Assembly (NCBI GenBank): GCA_916610825.1
Contig: OU744450.1
Location: 15,071,767-15,135,766 of the forward strand
Direction of reading: 5' to 3'
DNA from: Haliclystus octoradiatus
Taxonomy: Eukaryota; Cnidaria; Staurozoa; Stauromedusae; Haliclystidae
Length of the DNA stretch: 64,000 nucleotides
Both the position numbers and the translations under genes were made by a program. Positions 9,629 to 22,080 of the stretch are shown here, piece after piece (positions within the stretch are counted from its first letter, which is position 1; every line of letters starts with the position of its first letter). The notes under the pieces were generated by a model. That model made no database searches and was not told the origin of the DNA. It saw nothing but the letters and a program-made list of their open reading frames with translations.

Positions 9629-10305
9629 CCCTGCAAAAACAGTTCAGGAGTTGTTCATTAACGTTAAATGGCCTCAAGTTTTCATGAACTTGTCATGAAC
9701 TGTCCGTGAAGAATCATGGACTGTTTTTTGAAGTGGATCTATCAAATTTGTAATATAATAATCTTCCTTGGGAAAATAGTTCAGAAATGTTAATTGGCCT
9801 AAGTTTGATGAACAATTTATGAGTAGTTCATGAACTGCTAAATTGATTTATAATTTATCCATGAATATTCAAATGTTCATGAACAGTTCATGAATAATCA
9901 AATGTTAATGAACAGTGCATGAATGATCGAATGTTAATGAATTGTTCATGAGGTTTGCGAGAAGCTCATGAACAATAAACGTCAGTTCATGAACTGTTCA
10001 TTAACATTTGATTATTCATGAACTGTTCATTAACATTTGAGTATACATCAAATGTTCATTAACACTTGAATATTAATGAAATGTTCATAAACCTAGGCCA
10101 TTTAACATTTATGAACTATTTTCACAAGGAAGATTATTATATAACAGATTTGATAGATGCCCTGCGAAAAACAGTTCAGAAGTTCATGAACAGTTCATGA
10201 ACCTAACACGGACAGTTCATGACCAGTTCATGAAATTTGGGGCCATTTAACGTTCATTAACTGTTCATGGACTGTTCATGAACTCCTGAACTGTTTTTCG
10301 CAGGG
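9629..10305. repeat. GTTCATGAAC array at the palindrome centre
   Basis: The array begins CCCTGCAAAAACAGTTCAGG and ends with the inverted form of the same motif. Between them GTTCATGAAC and close variants (TTCATGAA, TTCATTAACATTTGA) recur more than twenty times on both strands. The motif is itself a palindrome. Its terminal motif is shared with 17221-17287 and, in part, with 14631-14991 and 42915-43055, so it is a dispersed family. Confidence 0.9.
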
Positions 10306-11362
10306 ATATTACGAAGGTCTGCCAAACACATATTGCGAGCCCTACAATTTTATTGACTTGTATTCAAAGTTACGAAAATATATTGAGGATTATTAATGAA
10401 TGGAAAGTTAATGGTTGAGGAATTTTGCAAATTTTAAAAATGGAGGAAATTTTTTTCTTCATACAAGTTTCCTTTGTCTGCTGAAACGAAGCAAAGATCT
10501 AGAAAAGAGTTTATCATCAAAACTGCATCCAAGCTCATCAATCTTTGATTCAATACAATATACTATTTCAAGACATTCCAAGAGTGACCACTTTGGAAAG
10601 GTGGCCGCTGTATAGAGATGACTGTTATATCAGGTTTGACTGTATATGGATATAGGACATAGTCAATATTTTAGGCATAACCTTTAGGTGAAACTCCACG
10701 GTTCAATTTTCATGTCATGGTTAAATTATTAACATGAAACGACTGGGTAACAATAGTCTATGCTATATGTATTTACAATGATGACCTGTCGAGGAGTAAT
10801 CAAGTTATTAGTTCTGTAGTTTAATTTTATTTGACAATTATGATCATGATCAATAACATTCCTAGGCATTTGCCTAAAATTGTTCATTGCGTATAATGTA
10901 TATATCTAGTTGTGTTTTCTGGATAAGATAAATAAAGTATTTACATGATCTATAGCCTACTCCTAGTTGGATGCTAAAACATAATGAACACCATTTTTTT
11001 TACTGACTATGAATATGTTTTTCTCGTTTTTCTATGTCGATTTGTGTATCTTCGTACATAGCCTCGTTTTGGTAATTTGATACATTGTGACAGTAAAGAA
11101 ATTTAAGCACATTATATGAGCTAAATGATGCAGGTGGTTACTATGTTTGATGGTATTTCCTCAAATTGAATCACATGATTGCACTGAAACTTGACAGCCT
11201 CATTTTCATGTTTCTACTGGGAATGCCATAAATCAAATTGCAAAATCAAGGCATTTTTTCTACTCTGATTTCGGAACATGTAATTTGGGCATTTAACCCG
11301 AGAATTGATGAAAAATGCTTCTGTTGCAATTTGTGTGAGGTCATTTTCTACAATGACTGTAG

Positions 11363-13530
11363 GCCTACTATCTATATACAAATAGAGATGTGTGCGTGTG
11401 TGTATGTATGTATGTGTTCTTTTCACGCATTTATTAATCTATGAAATGTGACAAACAATAGCTTAAAATGATCATCGTAGTCCAAACAGCGAGCTGCGCT
11501 ATATAATTTATCCTAGATTTTTATTGCATGAAGAGATAGCAACAATTATTTACAAAAAAATAGGATATTTACAACGCCAGTGTCGTTCTTTTTGTCAAGT
11601 AGGTGTCCCTCTCTTTGTTGTCATGGTGTCTGACGAATGGCGCCGCTGCTATTGTCTTAATGTAAACAGACTTAGAATGACAAGGATGTATCAAGTAATT
11701 ATAGAAAGGCCCACTGAAATAATAAAATTGTAAAATTTCAATTTAAATATTCGAGATGCTTTAGAAATAGCATAAATAATGGGGACCTATTTTTATACAA
11801 GAAGGAAATTTTACAGGAATGTATTCTGCTGAATCCAAGTATTTTAAATTTCAATGATCTATTCAGGCTATTTATATCTGCAAATGAGTGAAAGTTCAAG
11901 CATTTACAAACACACTAAATGTGGCAAGTCTTAGCTTTTAATAATGACGGTAAGCGATAGACATTTTTGCTTGATAAGAGGAGATATCAATTTCATCATC
12001 ATAGTGTCATCAATGGAAATTAGCCATTCCACATGTTCAAGTGTGGGCCTATATTATTAGCACGACAAGAGCAAGACGAGTTAAAATTCCAAACTCTCTT
12101 ATTCAATAATGCAAGTTGTAGGCCTAAACAGGCACAAAATAATGAGAATTTAGAATTGATACATATAGCTCGAACAAAGTGTAAAACTGTAAATTAAAAC
12201 CCTGAGTGAAATACACACATTCATAAAATAGCGCTATAAATGTTTATCTATAATAAAACTATTTTCAGATTGCATTCAGGTTAAAAATCGTTAGTACCAG
12301 TGCCGCCCAGTGGTCAATTGATGACCAACTAATTGTGATCTGATTGAATTAAAAAAGTAAAAGTAAAAGAGAATAGATGCAAAGAGAATCTCACTTGATA
12401 TCAGTCCTTTTCAGATTCAGATTACTATAAGTAGCATTTAGGAATGCTTTGCTTCTTTTACAACTTCGAAAATATGTTTGCGTTAATAAACTCAATTTAC
12501 CGAACACGCAAATAATTTGATTCTACAAGGATGTTATTATAAATTAAACTATTTAGAGAATCCGATTCAAATACGTTTAATCTGATTCGCCTATTATTAT
12601 CCGATTCATCTCGGACCGCTATGAAATTATTTCTTGACGATAATGAAATGAAGAAATTGCAAGTATATCAAAGATATTATGGAATTCAGTTTTAGCACTC
12701 ATGGTCAGCTATATGTAGCATGCTCAAGGGCTATCCACGGGTATGCAGTAAATCTATAAATTGCCATCAACAAGTCTCAGAGTTAAAGAAAAAGAAAAAA
12801 TGTACAAAGAAATAAATTTGCCACTTAAATGTGTAAATATTGTGTCTAATGTTATCTGCTACTGCTATTGATCAGTTTTTTGATATTTGTGTTTCTTATT
12901 CGAATTTTGTAGATCTAGCCTAGCGTAAATGTATATAGATTTTACCATTTTAATCATAGGTCCTCATTGTTCAAACAGTAATCTTTGAATAATGTATTAA
13001 TTCAAGTTATTGTCCCCCATGGAAGCTAACATGCATAGACTCTACAACACGCATTAAATGTAACTTGTATGCTAGTTAGATAAATGCTAGAAGGTGCTAG
13101 ATCATGCATGGTCATTGTGAGTCATGTGGGTAGTCATGTAGGTTCTCCTATGTTCTAGAATGTTGTAGATGTTTCAGGAAGGTTCCTACATAACTCCCCC
13201 CGCCAGATGGCGGAGCCATATATAATAATGCACGCTAGGCTAAAAATGATAAAGATAATATCTTGATGCTATAATATGTGCTAAATTGTAAGTAATAAAT
13301 GTATGTAGATATAAATGTAAGTAATTATGGTATATGAAAAGTATTTATGAAGGCAAGGTTTTAGAAATGTTCAAAGACTAACAGTTAATTAGAAAGTTCA
13401 TATTACATATTACACACATATTACAATGCTCATTTAAGGGAACTTAATGAGTTTTACATCAAAATAATTTTTTAAAATTTCCTTGCTTACCAACATTTCA
13501 TGCAGCTCAATATTTATAGCAGCTATTTAT
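11363..13530. other. No gene recognised
   Basis: AT-rich intergenic sequence. It holds only a short TG/TATG run at about 11391-11415. I see no supported exon or element. Confidence 0.5.
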
Positions 13531-13539
13531 CAACTATTT

Positions 13540-13665
13540 ATACAGTTTGTGAACTTAACAGTTCTTGGACTGTATCTATGAACTATGGAATGAAAAATTA
13601 ATTGCATGCACAGTTACAAAAATGTCCATGAACTATTCACAAATTCATCAGCTACTCACTAACTT
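13540..13665. repeat. Diverged GTTCATGAAC-family fragment
   Basis: Scattered matches (GTGAACTTAACAGTTC, CATGAACTATTCAC) resemble the array at the palindrome centre, but the terminal motif is missing. Weak, probably old. Confidence 0.4.
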
Positions 13666-13674
13666 GACTGATCT

Positions 13675-13750
13675 ATAAGTCCCGCTTTGATAAGCTGAAA
13701 TTTGTCGAGTGGTAAGCGGGACTTATTCCCTTCGTACAGCGTTGTGAAGG
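13675..13750 (+). other. Two adjacent hairpins
   Basis: ATAAGTCCCGCTT (13675-13687) pairs perfectly with AAGCGGGACTTAT (13714-13726) around a 26-nt loop. Three bases later CCTTC (13729) pairs with GAAGG (13746). The sequence is GC-richer than its surroundings. It could be a structured RNA or a transposon end; no known class is recognised. Confidence 0.5.
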
Positions 13751-14630
13751 ATTCTGCACAACGGCATTCTGCTTGATCGTATTGTTCTGCATGAAAGATG
13801 CAACATGCAAACCAAAATAAAATGAATTAAATCTATATGGAAACTTATGGTTATTAAATAAAATCGATTAACTGATGCTTGTCAAAAATTTTAAACTTAT
13901 TTCAACATCATCATTCAAAATACAGATGGCGAAATTATCTGTAAATGTTTTTACCCTTCGGTATTGATTAATATTGTATCATTGTGAATGCTTTGGGTTA
14001 CCATCAAAAAATTCAGCAGTTCCACGTTGTGTACAAGAGCAAGGGAAAGATTTAATCAAAATATAGCAACCTTTAAGTGTAATGATTTCCACAATGAATC
14101 ATATTGAAACCTGTATTTCGATCTCCAACGAGCGCTCAAAAGTTTGCAGTAAACAGGATCGTTCGCTAAATCAATGAATCATTTCAGCCAGAATCAGTAA
14201 GTTAGAATAATAAATTCAGTTTTCCAGTTTAATTAGCTCCAATACCCTGAAATATAGATACAACAAGTGAATCAAGCCACTCTTTCTGTCAAATATTTTA
14301 GCAGCTTCCAAAATTTCAGGCTCTCATATATTTTACGATTCTTTCGCTGTTGACTGTTGACACCTTAGAAATACCCAGATAAAACTACGTCATCGCCGAG
14401 ATTTTGCTGGCGGTTTCTTTTTTTCTAAAACAATAGAATTGCCAAAGGACACAAGTCTCACTTACCAACATATCAAAATCGTCATAGTAAAAAGTGAGAC
14501 TAATGGGCAAGTCAACTCCAAACAGTTTTAGTTCATTTCTCATAGAATTCTTGAAAAACAAATATTTCATGAACTCAGGTATTACAAAGTAGTCATAAAA
14601 GTTCATCAAATTATTTGGTAAATTTTTGGA

Positions 14631-14991
14631 CTTTTCATGAAAAGTTCATGAACTTGTTCATGAACTGTTTCATTAATTTTTCCAGTTCATGAACATTAAT
14701 CAAGTTAATTAACTCTCATTGAATGCTTAATTTGATCAACTATTCACAGACAGTTCATGAACCAGTTCATGAACTTTGGGAGAGGTTCATGAACTGTCAA
14801 CCAAAACTTGAGTTAATGAAGTTTTTATGAAAAGTTCATGAATCAGTTCATGAACTGTGTGCTCATGATCCTAGATTGAAAAACCTTTCGCGAACAGTTC
14901 ATGAACATTTCATGAACGTTTCACTAAGTTCGTGAACAGTTCATGAACTTTATGAAGTTCGCGAACTGTTCATGAAGTTTTTTTGCAGGGG
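14631..14991. repeat. GTTCATGAAC-family element, one recognisable end
   Basis: About 360 bp dense in AGTTCATGAACT motifs. It ends with GTTTTTTTGCAGGGG, the inverted form of the family's CCCCTGC terminus. The left terminus is not recognisable. Single-strand folding of the motifs would give many nested hairpins. Confidence 0.75.
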
Positions 14992-15379
14992 TATGGCAGC
15001 CTTATGAAGGACTTAGGGAACATCACAATAAATGATGAATGCTTTAATAAGGCATATTAGAAAGCAAAAGACGCAAACACAGACATGAACTCAAACATAC
15101 TCTTGAATGCTTTCAGATGAGCAATGTTATAAAAACGCCTACCAGGATAACACAAGTGCATATTTCAATAAATGTGCGCAGCAAAAGGTCTCACCCAAAA
15201 ATGTTCACTATTAAAAATGACAAGTTTGTCAACAAAACTGAATGCAAAGATACCTGGAAGCAGTAGGCCTACCCTGGGATATCTGTGGAATTTTGACTAT
15301 ATTGATGATATTGCATATGTGTGGGAAAATTTATGCAAGCAGATATAACCGAACACATGCCGATAAGAAAACTTAAGAC

Positions 15380-16800
15380 TAAAACAAATAGTCTGCCCTG
15401 TATCATGCCTGGATAAACACATAAATAAGTAAAGAAATCAACCAAAGATATGTTGAAAAATTCAAAAAGCTCTGCATAATTAATAGTAACATATGCTATG
15501 TGATGGTCTAGAGAAAGCAGAGAAACAAAGTTACAAATATACTAAAGGAAGCTGAAGCCATATACTGGAAGGGCAAAATAAAGGGGGCTGAATGTGAATG
15601 AGATTTCTGAAAATTCACCAGAGAAATCTAAGGGGAATCTAAAAAGTCCCAAATGGGCTCAGTTCTTGAAGAAAATAATAACATTCTAACAAATGACACA
15701 AAAAGCTGATTGTCTAAACGAATTCTTCTCTACAGTTCGAGAAAAATGGAACAGTGTAATAAGCCCAGATAGTGCCTTTAACGAAATTTGTCATATACAC
15801 AGAATAACACCGATCTTAAGTAACATCGAAATTGACGAAGAAAGAACAAAACAAGCATGAAATAATTTCATCAAATCTAAAAAAAGCTGTGGACCAGATA
15901 TGTTAAAGGCTACTGACCTAAAACTAGCTTGAACAGATATAACTGAAGGCCTCAACGTTGTATTTAAGATCTGTCACAGACAATCAGGATTTCCAACCCA
16001 ATGGAAACTTGGTCACGTGAGAACACTACACATAAAAGTTGAGAAAATATGATAAGAGGAAATTATATGTCAATCTCCTTATTATCTATATACCTAGCAA
16101 ATTCCTAGCTAGAAGGCATCATTAGTGAAGTCATAGACAATCACATAACATCAAAGGAACTAAAAAGCAAACACCAATGGGCATTCAGAAAAGAATACTC
16201 AGCTGGTGATGGTTATTGACTCATTTTTCGAGACTTGAGTATTTGATCCAGTTTGCCATCAGTCTCTGAAGAAACATTACAGGCATCAGGCATAATTGGA
16301 AGCTTACAACTACTATTGAAAAATTACTCCACTGATCGAAATACAGTATATCGTGATTAATAGAAATAATTCAAGCAGCGTTGCCAGTCAATTTTGGAAT
16401 TCAATGTAGACAACATTACATTAAATATGCAACTTGCTGTCAACGAAATCATCACGTGAGTATTCATCCAGGAAAATCAGAAGTGATGATAATATCGAAA
16501 AGAGACTTTGTTGGACCATTAACACCTGTTAAATTCGGGAGTAAAAATTTTCAAAATCAATAATTAAATGAAGTGTCTAGGGTTAATATTAGTTAAACTC
16601 GGAACATCACATTGCAAAGAAGTGAAAACTACATTTTCGGTCAGGCTACAAATGCTTCAGTGCATCAGATTATCATCCAGACAAACTCTTTCTGAGTTAA
16701 CTTCGAAGCCATCCTCCCTGCCACATTATACGGAATAGTTGCTTGGGGCAACAACACACTATCTAAGCTATTTATATATTATATACAAAAATTATCAAAC
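15380..16800 (+). pseudogene. Decayed LINE (linker, RT and thumb)
   Basis: The plus strand reads as a LINE pol in alternating frames with many stops. It begins with a post-endonuclease linker (ADCLNEFFSTVREKW), then the pre-RT motif KKSCGPDMLKATDL, then QSGFPTQWKLGHV, and a broken region where the PISLLS block is expected. Further on are HPGKSEVMIISKRD and a C-terminal LPATLYGIVAWGNN-like stretch. The YADD block is lost. It cannot encode an active enzyme. The type looks similar to cnidarian or mollusc LINEs but I do not assign a clade. Confidence 0.85.
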
Positions 16801-17220
16801 ATGTATGTATCATATAATCATATTAAAGTTAAATTCTACATTTCTGTAAATACAAAAAATTAAAACAAGTCCACACCAGTCTAGTGCTGCCAGGATCTTG
16901 ACAAACTGGCTTAATCTTGACTGATCAAACATATCAGAAATACAGACATACATATGATATCTTTAGGTCTTTATTACATGGTTTTAAAAGCTTTAACACG
17001 AGCTTCGTTTTCACATTTTGGATGTCCATGTTTTTTATGTGGATTGTTGTATTTTTTTACCCCAATGTTGACCCCGAAATACAACATATTTTTATTACTC
17101 ATATTGATGAATAATTATGTAATTATGTATTCAATCTTTACTCTCAACTTTTGACTTATTTTCTCAATTAATGTAAATCCTTTCTGGGTAATTTGTAAAA
17201 TTTGTATCTAGCTAGACTAA

Positions 17221-17287
17221 CCCCTGCGAAAAACAGTTCAGGAGTTCATGAACTGTTCATGAACTCCTGAACTGTTTTTGCAAGGGA
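17221..17287. mobile_element. 67-bp near-perfect hairpin, minimal GTTCATGAAC element
   Basis: CCCTGCGAAAAACAGTTCAG, then GAGTTCATGAAC, a single T, and the complete inverted copy form a stem of about 31 bp with a one-base centre. The flanks are AGACTAA (17214-17220) and AGACTAG (17288-17294), a plausible 7-bp target-site duplication with one mismatch. It shares both termini with the array at 9629-10305, so it appears to be that family's smallest mobile form. Confidence 0.78.
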
Positions 17288-17645
17288 AGACTAGGGCTAG
17301 GCTACGTATTCTATAAAAAGTGAAGTCTTCTGAATCAGAATTTAAACTGCACAAGTAGCGTTATTTAAATTTCCCATCATTTGAAATGTAGTCATTAGGC
17401 CTTCTTATATTCAGATGTGATTATGATAACATTGTTATGTATGTATTCTTTGTTTGCCTGCGGATTGGAACGAATGACTGTTTGTAGAAGTCATCCTAAT
17501 GGAAACATTCTTCTGTAACTCTGTTCTTTCTTCCAACATCACACGGTGTATATAAATTTATATCAAATCCATATAGGCCTACGGAATTTAAAACCTTATA
17601 TGGGATATGCTCAGACCTATATGGAATGCTATTGGTAGACTGCAG

Positions 17646-17775
17646 TGCTGCATCAGTTCACAGTGGAAGAATTATTCTATAGAAGATAACTTGCCACTGC
17701 TCCAGACTCAAACAACCTTTACGTACCTGCTTTACCATGATTTATTATCCAGAATTCAAATTGTGGGTATTAAAG
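17646..17775 (+). CDS. Possible exon, product unknown
   Basis: Follows a CTGCAG acceptor, stays open for 43 codons (SSQWKNYSIEDNLPLLQTQ, then a hydrophobic stretch) and ends AAAG before a GTATGT donor. It looks protein-like but is isolated and unrecognised. Chance cannot be excluded. Confidence 0.22.
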
Positions 17776-20095
17776 GTATGTCAGTAACATAACACTAATT
17801 ATACTTTTAAATAATGTGACATGATTTTATACTGCACCAGTATCCACAGTATAACTAGATGTTAGGCCGCCATTACCTAACTTATCCATTGGCCTGAAAT
17901 TCATATGCCTAACAGTAGCCAGCGGCCCTCTTCATTTTTCATACTGTAGTGATTAATGCGCTTTACATTTTTATAGGCTACAATGTTACATTATACAATA
18001 TTTGGTAAGTTAAAACTGTTGACTTCCAAATTTGAAAAAATATGAGATTGTAAATTCTAAAATATTACGTCATATTCGAACGTAGTTCTGCAATTTGATT
18101 GGCTGGTCCGTGTGTTTGGAAATACAAGGTGAACAGATTTTCCGTCGAAATTTGTCGATAAAATTTTGTCAGATTCTCAAAGCTGAAGAAGAATAGGAAA
18201 CTGCAATGCATTATTAAGGAAATAAAATCTCTATTTAAAAAAGACTAACGTTTTGAAGTTTAAATTTGAGCAAAGGGCACTTTAGTAAGCCAAAACATTG
18301 AATTTAAATTAAATTTTAAATCATTAATTCATGATTCGAGCCACCTTCCACAATATAAACAAACTTGATGATATATGCTAATGATGAGCTATATACATGT
18401 GTAATGTGTATTCCACTTCTATATATAGGCTACACAATAGTTACAAGGTAAAAAATGATATCAAAATTTAATGTAACCATAAAATATAGGTCTGCTTTTT
18501 TTTATTTCCTTTCTATAATATACAAATGTCTTCTAAAATACTATAACTTGAACTAATTAAAAATAACTAATTTAAATCTAAAACATTTTGATTATAATTA
18601 AACAACGCGTTTGTCCATGTTTTAATGTACCATAATGCTTGTTGAGTTTCCCTGCTGTACAGCCATACTAATTCTTTGGAGGAAAAATGTTTGTGCTCCT
18701 TCATCTGTAGATAGTTTTAATAAGAATTGCTCCCAGCCCGTTCAGGAAATGCATCGCTTCAGTGCCTAAAATACCCAATGTTTCCACTCGGCACTCATAT
18801 TGATTGAACATGGTAGCTGTTGGAGAGGCTGATGTGTTTTTGAGCTATTTTTTGTTCTGCTCGAGTTGCCACTACTCCTGCTTGATGGATGGGCAAAGGT
18901 AGACTTGATGTTGAAACTGTATTTATGCAGTATATTATATAATATTATATTATATAAATATGTCTATTATAATATGAATTCGATACATATAATTATTCAT
19001 TGATTGGCCTACTATTAATTACATACCAAGTGCTCATGAATGCGATGCAAAGTAAACACATCTTGTAGAGCATTTCAGAACGATAATATCGTTGTGTATC
19101 AAATCGACATGTTCATCAATTTGTCTTCTTAATTACATAATTCTTATATCTTTGAGAAATTAATAATTGTTGTGTTCAGTACCTTTAGGTCATATTCATA
19201 TTATCTACCGCAAGCCATGTAAAATATATGATATGCCTTTCATTAACAATATTTATTGTGATCAAATCTATATATTTATTTTCAAGTGCACAAGACAAAC
19301 GAAAAGAAAAAAACGTAAGGCTACCAGTACAATCATTATCAATCAGTGTATTTTATGTGAAGCTAGGCGAAAATTATATTAATGGAAATAGATATGATCT
19401 GTCACATCTGCTAGCTGTGACATTTCATGATGTATAAATAGAAATATTTCTATGTGCAAATTGATACATCAATCTTGAAGGACGGAAATATTTTAATATG
19501 ATGCAAGTAAGTAGTTCTTGAGTTATCGCTATTACTTCAGATACCTTAGCAGGTCTATTCAGAGGAAGTAGGCTTGATCTCCATATAGGGACATTGCACT
19601 ACTAGTTCACATTTATTCACATTTATGTATTATTTAACTATGTTATGCTAATGGGTATTACCATAAATAGACTAATATCGACTTCCCCTTTCCCCTGTGT
19701 ATTGCCCTTTATTTTATTAATTACATTTGACTCCGTTTTGAAATCTCTACGAGAGCGGATGTTATTTTATCGCTCTCAATCATTTTACCCTCATAGCAAC
19801 TATCAGAACTTTTTGACATTAGTTCAATGTTCCATTGACCGATATGCAAATTATTTTTGCTTGTGCAGGCAGAATGGGTATATAATATTATGAAAAAGAT
19901 GTTTGGCACGCATCAGTTCATCCGTAACGATAGTTCAAGGAAATACAAACCAATGCCGCACAGAGGAGTAACTCGACCAGTTTAATGTACCTTGCTTAGC
20001 TGTAATATGTACTGTATGTCTTGTAAAATTGTGATACTAGAAATAATTTGAAGTGTTATAGCACCAAAATGATACATTTGAAATATTCATTACCT
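17776..20095. other. No gene recognised
   Basis: AT-rich sequence with a short AT palindrome at about 18930-18960 and several open frames under 85 codons that lack support. Confidence 0.5.
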
Positions 20096-20099
20096 TTTT

Positions 20100-20720
20100 A
20101 ACAAGAAACACCAATAAAATGTTGACCCGTATCGAACCAGACCACCCTCTTTTCTCCTCTCTCTTCGTACAATGCCTCACAAGAGAGTGACTGGAAGAAT
20201 TACATACCTACATCATTAATAAAAATACAATAGACATAGCAATGTTACAGGAAGCATGACAGAACAATAATCCATGGATTATATAATACCCGGATACGAT
20301 ATATTTAGGAATGACTGAATAATGGGATGGTAGGCAAGGTTGTACAGCCATTAATTACAGAAGAAATTTTTCATAGCTATGTATTCCTGACAAAACAATC
20401 ACGTGGAGTACAATTGACAGTCAAAGTAAAGCCATCGACCAACAACGTATTCTACTTAGTTCAATTTTTATAATCCTCGGCAAGACAATTACGAAGAAGC
20501 TATATAATTCAGCAACGAACAACTGTAGAAATAATATCAGAAATAGTAGAAAACTACTTTCAGATATTTAGTCGCAATTTAATCTTCACTTACATAATTA
20601 CAATAATGCAACAAGAGTTACTGAATTAACTGAAACATTTATAGATTACTTGATATCATCTGAAGCCATTAAATGAGCGTACTGGTCTATGTACACCATC
20701 AGTTGTGTTAATCTAATCAT
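20100..20720 (+). pseudogene. Decayed LINE endonuclease fragment
   Basis: The plus strand reads, with several stops, as an APE-type endonuclease of a LINE: IDIAMLQEA (catalytic Glu block), then IPGYDIFRND. Further on comes a stretch resembling the end of the domain (TFIDYLISSEAIK-like). No RT follows. It may belong to the same family as the RT remnant at 15380-16800, which lacks this part, but the two are separated by over 3 kb. Confidence 0.6.
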
Positions 20721-20865
20721 CTTTTGGACACTACCATATATTGTACTACAGAGAAAAATAAAAAATCAGTGAAGTTTTGCTATAAATCCTATAAATACTT
20801 CGATGAAACTGAAACTAGATAACTATAATTATAATACTATATGAATAGAGTCAATGATGAGTCGT

Positions 20866-20987
20866 GCTAGATTTACGCTACCTTAAGTTTAGCAGCATTA
20901 CATAATATGTCATAGGTGATCATCAGGTAATTTATTTCAACTGTAAATCGTCTAATGATCACCTAACTTGAAGTAGCGTAATCTAGT
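20866..20987. mobile_element. Small hairpin element
   Basis: CTAGATTTACGCTACCTTAA at the left pairs with TTGAAGTAGCGTAATCTAG at the right, and inner parts such as TAGGTGATCAT also pair. At 122 bp it resembles a short MITE. No clear target duplication. Confidence 0.6.
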
Positions 20988-21090
20988 ATGGGCAATATTA
21001 TTGTATTAATGCTATAATTATGGTTCTCAAATTTTCAGGAAGATTGGTATCAAATTCTAAGAGAAAAATGCAGCAAGTTTGAGCAAATTG

Positions 21091-21322
21091 TATATTATTA
21101 TTAATATTATTATTAATAAAATATATGTCTATCTAATAGCAGATAATAAGGGCTCTATGTTTTCATTTGACAGAGCGGTAAATAATAATAATAGAGGGTG
21201 AAAGGGTCAAAGAATACACATTCTTTACTGTTACTCAAGTTTCTCGTATTTCACTGCGATATTCTATGACTCTTTCACCGTATATTATTAATCTTATTAT
21301 TAGTAATATTATTATTATTATT
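21091..21322. repeat. Imperfect inverted repeat flanked by (TTA)n
   Basis: TATTATTATTAATATTATT at the left mirrors a similar run at the right, with an inner pair GGTGAAAGGGTC / GACTCTTTCACC. Possible small hairpin element. No coding content. Confidence 0.5.
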
Positions 21323-21863
21323 GAAGATTGTCCAACATGTTCTACTAGAAAATGAATTAAAAACATTAGAGTACAGTAGATCAAAAATGATGATATAATT
21401 ATGACATTATAGTTGCACCCCCGTCAACTTGTTTTAGGTAACCCTCCCCGGATCATTCACAAAGAGAGATTGATTTCAGAGCTCCCTAGGGATTAACATT
21501 ATTTGATATAATTTCTAGAGCTGATAAACGTGGCAAACCAATCATCTTGTACATCAATCATTCATTTGCTGGATCGATAATTTCTATTGTTCGGGTTTTG
21601 GCGGGATTAATTTGAGCAGCATTTTATGAAAACTATCGACGAAGAAGGTGCTTCGTGGTTTGACTCTGAATTTTAAAAAATTGTGTGAGTATATCACTAT
21701 TTATTCAGGAACCTTAAAAGTAGAACTTTATTTTAAAGGTTTGCATGCATACAGACAATTTAAAAAATATGAAAAGTTTACGTCTTTTTGTATTTTTACT
21801 TTAGAGTGGACGAAGTCGGTAAAACAGAATTTTAATTGATTCATCAACTACAGCATTGGAATA

Positions 21864-22080
21864 CTTCAGGTATATTACATTTCTGGGTTTCTGTTAAAAG
21901 TCTAATATTCGAATATGCATGCTTTAGGTATATTTTATTTCTGGTTCTCTGTTATAAGGTAAGTTTCTCCATTTACATGTTTTAGGTTTTATTTTATTTC
22001 TCATCTTCTGTTAACAAGGCTAAATCTCGTATATGCATGTTTTAGGTATGTTACATTTCTGAGTTTCTGATAAAAGCTAA
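21864..22080 (+). repeat. Tandem repeat, about 60-bp unit, four copies
   Basis: Four degenerate copies of a unit of the form TTTTAGGTATRTTAYATTTC, then TTTCTGTTA, then an AT-rich part ending ATATGCATG. The copies differ by about a quarter of positions. They lie just before the exon-duplication region. Confidence 0.75.

Larger units (their letters stand above)
6195..11362. repeat. Giant imperfect palindrome (foldback), arms about 1.4 kb
   Basis: The left side (6195 to about 9965) reads as the reverse complement of the right side (about 9965 to 11362). Matching pairs include 6223-6437 with about 11130-11345, 7300-7583 with about 10850-11125, 8711-9192 with about 10340-10850, and the GTTCATGAAC arrays around the centre. 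Removing three insertions from the left arm (857, about 1,120 and about 380 bp) leaves about 1.42 kb against about 1.40 kb on the right, so the arms are fully accounted for. The arms carry many substitutions and indels, so the structure is old. It may be a foldback transposon or an inverted duplication. No clear target-site duplication is visible at the outer ends. Confidence 0.88.

Noticed and set aside
19167..19437. Overlapping plus-strand frames of about 70 codons
   Set aside because: Two frames overlap with no splice support or recognisable motif; expected by chance.
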